In this document: in pieces, positions 54,746-64,000 of the stretch
How positions within the stretch are numbered: position 1 is the first letter of the stretch
Layout of the letters: every line of letters starts with the position of its first letter
Source: Branchiostoma floridae
Lineage: Eukaryota > Chordata > Leptocardii > Amphioxiformes > Branchiostomatidae
Assembly (NCBI RefSeq): GCF_000003815.2
Contig: NC_049987.1
Span: 15,794,552-15,858,551, forward strand
Direction: 5' to 3'
Length of the DNA: 64,000 nucleotides
The notes under the pieces: generated by a model
What the model was told of the DNA's origin: nothing
Seen by the model: the letters and a program-made list of their open reading frames with translations, nothing else
Databases searched by the model: none
Program-made: the position numbers and the translations under genes

Positions 54746-54899
54746 TTTCTCTAAAATTTTGATCTTTTTGTTGGATATCAGGTATTGTTGTGTACGTTGA
54801 TTGCAGGAATTTTGGTTGAAACTTAGGTCCAGGTGTTTCCGCAGTTGAATTGTAATGCTTATTGACGAACACGGTGTTCGGAAATTGTTTGACTTGTAA

Positions 54900-55740
54900 A
54901 TGAGATGGACAGGTAACGTATTACGTTGGATGCATTTAGATGGGATGTGGCGAAAGGTTTGCTCGCAAGGTCGTACTGATTTTGTGTTACATTTTGGCGA
55001 ATGGTGTGTTCGCAAAGTATGGAATTTGTTGTATTATTGTACATACTGGTGGCGTTACCCCGGAGTGGATGGATTGGGTGGCGAATGGTATGCTCGTAAC
55101 CTTCGCAGCGATGCATGTGTAAATATACGAGAGGTATTTTATTAAAATGTGGTTTTGACGCTGTAACAGGGTTAGCTATCGGGGTACTATGTGATACATT
55201 GAAGTGTTTTGGCGAATGGTTTGCTCGCAAGTTTAGCAGTGATTCCGTGTGATACGATTTGTTGATTGTATTGGTTAAACAAAACGTTTTGACACGCTCT
55301 ATAAGTGCGAAGTATCGCGTTGCCCGCATTTCGTTGGAAGTGATTTGGTGAAGGGTTTGCTCGCTAGTTTTGCAGTGATGTTGTTGATACGATTTCGTGA
55401 GTGAATGACTAGAAAAACGTAAAATATGACTAGTTATGTAAGTGCTGAGTATCGTGGTAAACTTGATACATTGGAAGTGAGTGGGCGATTGGTTTGCTCG
55501 CAAGTTCCGCGATGTGGGCTATGAAAAGTGGCGAAAGGTATCTTTCTTAAGGTGGATATGAGTTTGCAAATGTTCTGATAACTAGTTTGTCGCACACCTC
55601 TTGATACAATTGAAGTGATTTGGCGAAGATTTATTTCCGTGCAAGTTATGTGGTGATTTGTGATGTGATTTGGCGAAAGTGTACGCGGTACGGGTTAGCT
55701 ATTACATGTTTTGTGTTGAACTCACAGATGTTCGACTCGC
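54900..55740. repeat. diverged ~135-bp tandem repeat (GGCGAATGGTTTGCTCGCAA)
   Basis: The motif TTGGCGAATGGTTTGCTCGC or close variants occur at about 54946, 55077, 55210, 55346, 55483 and 55620 (spacing 131-137). Extra copies lie about 48 bp after some of these (54994, 55530, 55670). A GATACATTGGAAGTG word precedes several units. Confidence 0.75.
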
Positions 55741-55888
55741 GGATTGACTTATGACTGGGAGATGTTAGTGTAATTGTGTGTGGTATTCATGTGCAATTGT
55801 TGGAATTATTGATGATTTGCAAGCCTGCTATTGTGTGACGTATTTAAGAATGCTAATCGTTAAGCTTCCCAGCTGTTTCTTGGGACAG

Positions 55889-56483
55889 TGGGTCAAAAAT
55901 TGATTCGTGTGTTGAAACGGGAGATCTTAAGTAGAGTGCGTTATGTTCCCTCCCAGGTGGTAGATCAGTTGAAGCAGCAGCTGAGGGACATGGCGGAGGC
56001 TAAGCAGATGGAGAAAGTGGAGGAGGCGAAGTACCAGGCGCTGGAGCAGGCATGGATCCCGCACCCAATGTTTTCGGCGTCACGTTTGATCCCATCCCTG
56101 GCATACCTTGAGGAAAAGGCTCGGGCGGTGAATCACCCAGACCTACGGAAGTTCAGGGCTACACTGCGCGAATCCAGGGGTTATAAGTTTCACCAAATCT
56201 AGGGAGAATGGTTTTGAGAGCGCTGGGTCCTAAGGAGGACGAGGAGGTCTCGAAAACATTTTCGTCTGCTTCCAATAAGTTTCAGCGGCAGTATTACTCA
56301 ACCACCTCTTTCTCTAGGGCTCGAGCGTTTGATCAGTCACGTGGTGGGTGCTGGAAGTGTGACGAGTATGGGCATTTGCAAGCTGACTGCCCCCTGGGCA
56401 AAGGCGGGCCGGTCCGACATCAGTGGTCTGCGACTTCTGCGCGGGGTAGAGGTCGTGGCCGCGGTCGAGGCAACGCTTTTTGA
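55889..56483 (+). pseudogene. gag-like CCHC zinc-knuckle ORF, frameshifted
   Basis: After acceptor TTTCTTGGGACAG a frame runs to a stop at 56202, with a helical, charged segment (VVDQLKQQLRDMAEAKQMEK, then IPSLAYLEEKARAV). A second frame, from 56208, continues with CWKCDEYGHLQADC, an exact C-x2-C-x4-H-x4-C zinc knuckle, and ends in an Arg-Gly run (RGRGRGRGRG) before a stop at 56481. A frame change near 56180-56208 separates them. This order (helical region, zinc knuckle, RG tail) is typical of retroelement Gag, possibly of a DIRS/tyrosine-recombinase type. An undetected short intron instead of a frameshift cannot be excluded. Confidence 0.6.
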
Positions 56484-56499
56484 AATTAAAACGCTTTTT

Positions 56500-59400
56500 G
56501 GCGTTTAATATTGAAGAACCGGCCCCGACTTTGCCCAGGAGGTGACTGTGTTTTTTTGCATGTGATTATTAGGATTTTTGTAATAGGCTGTAAGATACTA
56601 GCACTAAGAACAGAGTTGTGCGGATGTTATCTTTGCTTTACGTTGTTTGTTACTTGCTCTGAATTCCACACTGTTCCAGACACTGTCATGTTGTATAAGG
56701 AAGAAAAGAATTAGTAAATCATGTCGCACGTATGGACTAGTTCAGAGAGTTGGTAACGTGCAAAATTTTGATCCGAAGTCTTGTTGTTTTCTTCATTATG
56801 TTTAGGTAATGTTTGAAATTGTTATTTTACTACTCTCAGCGGTTAAGTCATGTTCAGGGACCCCCAGCATAGTGGGTGTTGGCTCCCCTAGCAACACATA
56901 GCAACCAACTTTGACCCCAATTTTCACAGATTTTCCCTGTTGTTCAATAATTGCCCCCTCTCCGCCTACTGTGAAAACTTTTCAGGTGGGGTGCTGCTGG
57001 GCCAGGTGAGAAGGTACCTGGCCCCCGGTGTAGTGTGAATGGTCATCATACAGGGCTGTCTGGGAATCCAAGCTAGGATGTGTATTGAAAGAAATTGAAC
57101 AAGAAAGGCCACATTTTCAAAGAAAATGCAGGGTGTTTCTGAAGGGAAAAGAAAATTCGTCACAGAAGAAAAAAAACATTGTCAAACGTTTGATGCCCTG
57201 TTCGCAGATGAAAGCGTTGTATGTATAAGATATAACGTTATGCTTAGAAAAGATAGAAAACTTTCGATGTGGATCTATATAACCTCCTTGCTTGTACCAG
57301 CATTACAGGATAGCGATTTTAAACAAAATAATCTGTTTAGCCTACATCACAGCACTTTTTTCTGGCTGGCGACGGAAGAAACAGAATAACACAGGCCAGT
57401 AAAAACATTAATGCTAAGTATCTTTTCCTTCAGAAACATAACGATGTGTTCAAATTCAAAAACATTTACTGTGTCTACAAACTTCTAGTGCTTTTAGTTT
57501 GTAAGTTGGGTAACGTCAGATCCACATTTTGACAATTCACACAGCATAGTTATAATAACTTCAAATTACTTCAAACATTATTGTACCAAACAGTTGGGAG
57601 ACATCTGAGTTTTCCTTGAGTTAAAAACCCATGGGAAGTTGCTCGCTTGCGCAAGATAGTCGTCTTTGATAGAACAAGCGATTCAAGACAAGACAAAAAG
57701 ATTTTCAGTGATTTCTTCGATGGACTTGCAGAGAAAAAATACCTTAGAAATTTCAGACGAATTGCCCACCAACCCCGTTGTTTCCTTTGTTAGAATTGTG
57801 GATACACATGTACATTTTGCTTAATTTTATGATCACCAAATGCATTGCTGTCATTTATTTGTATAGTTTCCTATATTGCATAGGCCTGGCCATAATTTTT
57901 TTGAAAACTAGTGTTTTACAACTGTAATTGAAAACTTGTAATAGGGTAAAGAGAATTATTTACACCACCTATGCTTGAAAACATGTTTAGCATTGTTTTT
58001 AAAAGCAACCCAAGCTGCGTCTGGAGCCAGGTAAACAAGCCGTGAACTACCCATTGTTCTTGCCAGGTGCTTTCCTACTGTGAGGGTGCTATGTCAACAA
58101 GTTAATTGGCCATATTGTTCACCAATCACAACAAGAAGGTCAGATTTCACATCTACAGATGCCAAAAGTTAAAATTTTGTAGTACTTTTTTTATAAAGTT
58201 GTGCACGCTGAAACAACATTTTTCTAACTTACAAAACATATGGGTGGAAAGGAGACAAGTTGCACAACAATCTCCTGTTGAGACCATTTTCTTAGAGGGT
58301 TCCAGTGCTAAGCTATGATTTCATGAATATTTCCAAGGGTCTGTTTTTGTCAAAATTTTGTAAATATCATTAGATATCTTTCTTCTAATTACAGTTATAG
58401 ATATGGTCTCAACAGGATGTTTTAGATTGGTCTTAGCTGCATACGTACATAGCAAATTTGTACTGAAAAAATATTTCTGTGCGATGCACAAGGTGTTTGA
58501 TGGTACCAACATTGTCAAGTGCTTATTATATAAATATTGAGATATGCATAAGGTATATGTGAAATGAATGTAGTCAGATTGCATCTAATCAATATTTAGC
58601 TTCAAAACATGTCAGCAATTCCAGACAAAAACATCAAGTAACCGTTGTACAACGCATGAAAGTAAGGGCATCAGTTAATTAGGCTGAAAGGCCGAAACAT
58701 GACTTAGGGTTACTGAGTATTTTTGCGATGTTTTTGTATCATATTGTTTATTTTTAGTACTCTATGCGTTATTTTTCGTCGGGTGCATTTTATGTTTCGG
58801 GTGCAAAATTCCATAGATTGCCTTGCATGGCGAACCAACAAAGTTGTGGGAGGGGGGGAAAGGTCCGTACTTTTGGGGGATCGTTAAGAAACTTCCGAAG
58901 CCAAAATCGTTTGCTACATGGCGGCACAAGCGGGGACAGAAGTTCGTATCAATTTGTTTATGTAACGTTAACGTTGTGCATCTAAGTTCCCAATCTTATT
59001 GAGTCCATGTTTGTGCATTTTCAGATCGCAAATTGCCGGGGAAGAAAAGACCACTAAATCGACGTCATATAGGATACAGCTTTGAAGAAAAGGCAGCGTA
59101 GATTTGAATAAAGATTTTACGCAACTAAAGCAAGAGTATTAATCATCGTGTTCTGTTTTTAGTAAACTATAACGTTACTACTAAGTGCAATAAGTATATC
59201 TTGTGAATCTCCGAGTTTCTCCAATTTCTAGTCGGTATTCTGACATGATGGTAGCGATGAATAAAGACCCCTCCTCCTCACAGTTTATTTATTTCCGCTA
59301 CGCATGCCAGTTGTTACAGCATGCGCAAAGTACGAACGGGTCTTGAAGGTTAGAATTTTTTTTAAAGATGTTCTTAAAATACATCTTATCCTTTAAGTTA

Positions 59401-61800
59401 AAAAATGAATTTTTAGATACAGGGTGTTAGTTTTAAATGATATGTCACTGTCGAATATTGCGCCAGTAAAGACAGCTATATACCACACGTCTTGTCTTGT
59501 TTACACGTATACCCCCAAATAACCCCGCAAGGGGCAACGTAGAAAGTTTTACGGCTATTGCAAGTTCTGCGCTGTTTCCACGACATTCAGCTGTCTCCAA
59601 TTCTTCAAGAACTTATTCAAAATATCACTCAAACCCAAGGTCTGAACCAAGTCATCGCCTGTCACACCATTATAGTGAATTTGTGTTACAATAGAAGGAC
59701 GCCTGTGGCAGCCTTGAATCTATGCAAAACAGGGGTAATTCATATGTCCTTGGTTTGATAAACGGTGTCTTGATTCCAAGCCAAGATCGGAACAACAAAG
59801 AATTTCAGACTACATTGGAACCTACGATACATTAGATAAAAGGCGTATACTATACAGCTACATCTGTTTTATTTGCGGCCTGGGCTCTGTGGCTTCTTTA
59901 AGTTAGTAGAATTCTTAGCACACTATAGTATTATAGTATTCTTCAAGTCTCATTTGTAACCTTTGTGACGCAGCTACCGAGAAATTATTTCCATGAGCAC
60001 TAGTATAGAGAAAGAAATCCAGGTAAGTACCACCTGTTGTTATTTCACTTTCTGACAGAGGCCATGATAAAAAGTCAAAATTGACTTTTAAATGGTATCC
60101 CCTGTCGTTTAGATTACCAGTCCCTGCATAAAATATTCTATAAGCTTTTAGAAGAATTTTTACGACGCAGCGGAATGACGTAACTATTTGAGCACAGTGG
60201 CGCTCTTTAGTGAGATATCCACTTGTACGGAAAGAAATACATCTGTCCTAATGATTCTTTAACTAAAAATTTTACCTTTTTTCTCAGTTGACCGCAGACT
60301 GACGGCACTCCACTAGAGGTATGGGACGAGTCTTATCAGTCAAACTAACCACCAACGTCATATAACGTCCTTGGTAAGAGAGACACACCTATTGTATTAA
60401 TAATTCAAACATTAATCTATGCGAAGGTCGACTACTTACTTTCAGATGCAACAACTACACAATGGGAAGCCGCGAGGCACTTTGTGTGTACCCAGGGAGC
60501 ATACACAGGACTTGTTGTGTCACGACGTTATGTTAATTGATGTTTTTCATTGGATAGATGAGGACCATGTTGCACCTCACTCAAGTTAGCAACTTATTTT
60601 AACAGAGTATGTACAGACAGAAAGTAAAGGTATTCTTTTACCCAGCAACCCCCCCCCCCCCCCCCTAAGTCAGGTACCCATTTTTACACCACACATGGGT
60701 GGAATGAGGAAGTGCGCCTTTTCCCATGGGTACAACGTCAGGGGCATGGCGAGTAGCGAACCCTGCACCTCTAGATTCCGAGTTTCGCCACACACGACGC
60801 TACAATCAATTGTTGATATAAATTTTCATACAGCTAGTATATTGATTTTACAGCCTTTCAAGGGTCTGATATAATGTTATTTTAGATCTACCGCAAAAAT
60901 TGAATGATGAAACTTATTAAATACAACGAACATGACTTGTAGATTTATTTGATGATGATTCAAATATTAAAACTTAACATCTACACAGCCGTGCAGTCAA
61001 CTGTTGGATGTCCATCGCTCTGCGATGAAGACTTCAATGGCATTAACAAGTAGGTGACTAAACGGTGCGGTAGAAAATACAATACAATAGCTGGTATCAT
61101 ACCAAATTCAGTTTACGGTAGTGTGGTTCGAACACTCTAGCAATAACATACTAGGGGACCATACTAGGGGACGAGAACGGGTAGTTTGGAAATTAACCTG
61201 GCATCATGGCTTGTGACTTCTTTGCGAAGCAAAGTGTATAGTCATTGTGATTACATACATTTGCAAAGTATGGAAACATTTTGTTTCTCTGCTTCTGAAA
61301 GGTTTTCTTTCGTGAGCCACAAAAGGCTCAGAACAGGCTGCTCTGCCTACCATGGCGCATGTGAGGGTTTGATATTCAATACTATCTGATGGGTATGTAT
61401 TTGTTGTCAATATGTATTTTTTCAGGAATATTACTGGTATTAATTGTCCTTGATTATTTTTATTTTTGTGTTATAAACACTTTCAACATATTGGACTGAC
61501 ATATGGCTTCCATATTCCTCTTAGTGTAAAGTGGGACTTTTGGCTTTCTCTGATTTGTTTGCACATTGTACAAAGTGACTGTTAGACTTTGAATGTATTG
61601 CACACTTACGTCTTAATTCTAGCATTACATATACCACTGATCTAATATGAAGATTTCATTAATTGACAAAATTGTTTACGTGCTCTGTGTATAGTCGATA
61701 ACGGATCATGTTTAAACCAGATTCGACTTTCTTCTTATGAATAAATCACTGACACTTTTATCATATAAACGGTAAATATGGTGTGACATTTTGAACAGTT
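56500..61800. other. long gene-poor region
   Basis: Over 5 kb without a recognisable domain. Frames of 60-90 codons (for example 57126-57389, 58106-58318, 58764-58985, 59558-59758) have no domain and no paired splice sites I trust. The only identifiable element is the SINE at 60665-60803. Confidence 0.45.
60665..60803 (-). mobile_element. tRNA-derived SINE, copy 2
   Basis: Reverse orientation to 41098-41255: minus strand has a B-box-like GGGTTCGCTACTC and a tail ending AAAAATGGGTACCTGACTTA. Adjacent to a poly-C tract at 60649-60665. Confidence 0.65.
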
Positions 61801-61830
61801 TTTGTTTGGGATTGTTTGTTGTATCTGTCA

Positions 61831-62013
61831 ATGTGCCCGGCGCTCGTCCGCGGGTTTCTGTGCCGTTTGTGCTTAGTGTTTGCTGCCTTGTTTTTGGGCT
61901 GTGCAAACGCTGAGGAGCGTCGATCGGACGGCCTCGTGGGTCAGGTTGGTACCGGTGTTTCACAAGAAAAACGGTCCGCATGCACAGCTGTTTGTTTGAG
62001 CGTGAAACACTAA
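61831..62013 (+). CDS. short signal-peptide-like ORF, unknown
   Basis: A 60-codon ORF whose first 27 residues resemble a secretion signal (LVRGFLCRLCLVFAALFLGC then ANA|EE). After it comes a polar stretch with a possible donor (CAG|GTTGGT, after 61944). It may be a first exon or chance; the surrounding sequence looks retroelement-derived. Confidence 0.25.
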   Translation: MCPALVRGFLCRLCLVFAALFLGCANAEERRSDGLVGQVGTGVSQEKRSACTAVCLSVKH

Positions 62014-63074
62014 CTTGAGGGGTGTTGTGTGAGACATCAGGGTGTAATTGGATGCGTTACGGTAGCAAATCGACCGGCTGCAGGGACCGTCAGTGGACGG
62101 CATTACAGAAGAGATTATAGCTAGAAGCAAGGCCGTTAGCTGCTTTCGATCACCGCCGAACAGTAGCGCTGCTGGAGACGTTGGCGAACCAAGCACGTAT
62201 TCAGGGTCACGCCATGGCGGAAGAGTATGAGATCATATTACAACGAGTGTGTCCCGTGGCCAGGTCGTAGCTCCCCCTAGAACAAAAGCCTGGCAGTGTG
62301 TTATATGGCTTTAAACGCCATGTCCCAGGTATCGACCGGGAAGATCAAGAGGAGACCACCTCGTATGTTCAGGCTAAGAGGTCTAATAGGCGTGAGCCAT
62401 ATCGTAATCAGAGTTCAAGGACGGCCAGCGTAAAGATGTGGGCCTAGGGTTGTATCAACCCAGAGAAAAAGGTTTAATAGTGCATTCTGTGTCATGTATT
62501 TACATCCAACCACCCTTGTCTTAATACATGGCATTTAAAGCAAGGGTACGCTGATTCTTCTCCACTTCCGCCACCAGTGTCTTCCCTTCCACTACCTGAA
62601 ACTTCATCATTTCTCAATGAGAGAAGTTCATGAATCACCCTACATTTCAGATTTGACACGACGATACACGTGAAGAATCCATTGCAGATGAGACTGTGGA
62701 GGGGTTGGAATTAGACGAACAGCCAGTACCTCACATCTACAAGGTGATTGAAGATGCTACAAAGAGAAAAGGAAAGCCGCTATTAAATGACGACATGGTG
62801 TGCACCTTCAATGTAGGGCGTCGGCTGCCAAGCTCTTTATACTTGCAGTGCACCGTTAGACAACCCATGTAAAGCAGCTGTAAGGCAGTATGATGACATC
62901 TTTGAACCAGCACCTCAGACACATAACCATGGCCCAAATGTAGGTGCAGCGAAAGCAGCCAAAGTTGAGAAATGTCTTAGTTGAACCAAGCCTGTATAAG
63001 CAAATTGTTCCCACATGTACACGTCATGAGGACAAAGTTTAGTTGAAGTTATGTTGATCAGGATAGCTCGCAAA
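62014..63074. other. retroelement-like debris
   Basis: Multiple short broken frames with polar, Arg/Lys/Gln-rich readings, no identifiable domain; directly upstream of the LINE endonuclease remnant and probably part of it. Confidence 0.4.
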
Positions 63075-63600
63075 AACTGTTCATGTGTTGATACTATCAT
63101 GCGGAGATGCCAATGGTAACCCAGGTCCAATAGACTTGCAGCTGCTATGTAAGGGTCTCAATATTGGGCGTTTAAACTTAGTTGAAAGAATAACACTCAC
63201 GAGATACAAGAACTCTAAGAGAATAATAAGTTGCATATACTTGCCTTGTCAGACACACATTTGGACTCAACCACTTCCAACAGTGACTTATGTGTAGGGG
63301 GTTGGACTGTTATTCGAAAGGATCGTAACAGACATGGAGGAGGTGTGGCAATAATATTCTACAACAGTCTGCCTTGGAAACAGAGACCGGGTTTGGAAGA
63401 GGGTGATGTGGAGTTGCTATGGGTAGAAGTGACTTTACCACCGACAAAACCCACACTGATCTGCTGTACTTACCGACCTCCGGGATCATCAATATAAAGT
63501 ATAAACGACGTCATATTTCCGTTTGACAGAGCAACAGACTCAAACAATGAGGTCTTTATTCTAGGAGACTTTAACATCAACTGGTCCAACCCACTGTGTC
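63075..63600 (+). pseudogene. LINE endonuclease (EEP) fragment
   Basis: Across two or three frames: LSCGDANGNPGPIDLQLL (the NPGP start of many CR1/L2-like ORF2s), SDTHLDSTTSNSDL, GWTVIRKDRNRHGGGVAIIF, ELLWVEVTLPPTKP, CTYRPPGSS, and ILGDFNINW. RDRNRHGGGVA and GDFN are classic AP-endonuclease motifs. Frameshifts and stops show it is dead. Confidence 0.85.
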
Positions 63601-63714
63601 CCCAGAGAGTTTACGTAAGACATGACCCCCACACACCCTGCATTGTTAAAAGAGGACGCCCAACTATGGGACAGCATGCACCTTACTTTTGCTACAGACT
63701 TATAGCTTAAACAT

Positions 63715-63918
63715 TTTGCAGATGCCAAACAATTGTACATGGATGGGACATTCAAGTTGTGCTCCGACCCGTTTAAGCAGCTCTTTAGAATCAATGCATT
63801 TTTCCGAGAAGGAAAATATGCCAAACAAGTCCCACTTGTATCTGTCCTAATGTCTACAAGGAAGAAAGCTGACTACAAGAAAGTAACACAAAAATCCCAG
63901 ACATCTGGAAAGTCCTGA
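63715..63918 (+). pseudogene. MULE transposase fragment
   Basis: LYMDGTFKLCSDPFKQLFRI then KQVPLVSVLMSTRKKADYKK matches the start of the MULE-type DDE transposase core found in many animal genes (D of DGTFK is the first catalytic Asp). The frame stops soon after at 63918. It directly follows the LINE fragment, so one element has interrupted or replaced the other. Confidence 0.7.
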
Positions 63919-64000
63919 TGGATTAAGCAACCACCCCGCCATTTCAAAATTTTGTGCAGTATGTCAACAAGTAATGTATCGAAAGTACAATTCATCCTCC

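Noticed and set aside
59497-59758. Overlapping plus-strand ORFs, one with a helical look
   Set aside because: No recognisable domain, and no convincing acceptor and donor pair; left as unassigned.

Overview
This is animal genomic DNA, most likely from a lancelet (amphioxus, Branchiostoma). The reasons are split genes with phase-1 domain exons, secreted proteins built from shuffled domains (hevein-like, kringle, pentraxin, discoidin, C-type lectin, FN3), a polycystin-1-type receptor, and a very high density of small, diverse DNA transposons. It is a draft assembly with five runs of N (3974-4073, 6721-7281, 9483-9674, 23202-23301, 44932-45031). Species is inferred from style, not proven.

Layout. 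1-3600: gene-free DNA with two short inverted-repeat elements and a 23-bp minisatellite. 3683-6618 (+): four exons of a partial gene encoding three hevein-like chitin-binding modules and one kringle, embedded in local duplications. 6670-12550: repeats, including a duplicate of the hevein intron block with no exon in it, and a tRNA-Leu-like relic. 13258-14007 (-): an intact ORF for a two-helix membrane protein with a long coiled coil. 15950-17630: an inverted-repeat element, then a signal-peptide exon (+) that can be spliced to a short cationic, cysteine-bearing ORF, then a 64-bp near-perfect hairpin. 17879-18501 (-): a tyrosine recombinase remnant.

18995-51499 (-): the dominant gene, a 40-exon polycystin-1-like receptor/channel. 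I reconstructed it exon by exon; all phases agree and the CDS sums to 8,028 nt (2,675 residues). Order: signal peptide, pentraxin-like LamG, F5/8C (discoidin), second LamG, C-type lectin, four FN3, Ser/Thr stalk, GAIN/GPS, TM1, PLAT, TM2-TM5, then a polycystin channel core (S1, extracellular polycystin domain, S2-S6) and an acidic tail with a short helix. There is no REJ domain and no PKD repeat. The expected acidic filter residue (Leu-Gly-Asp) reads Leu-Gly-Arg. Introns are packed with mariner, piggyBac-type and PIF/Harbinger-type elements, foldback MITEs, SINEs, LINE relics and microsatellites.

52580-56483 (+): a TATA-bearing promoter and a proline-rich ORF made of a 35-residue repeat, divergent from the polycystin gene; then an intron-like stretch with two unusual tandem repeats, and a gag-like CCHC zinc-knuckle ORF broken by a frameshift. 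56500-63070: little recognisable coding sequence. 63070-63918 (+): a decayed LINE endonuclease and a MULE transposase fragment.

The host genes look like independent surface or secreted recognition proteins; nothing indicates an operon-like system. The points that most deserve a second look are the polycystin architecture and its filter substitution, the hevein-kringle combination, two unrelated 64-bp hairpins with identical geometry, and the candidate small secreted peptide.
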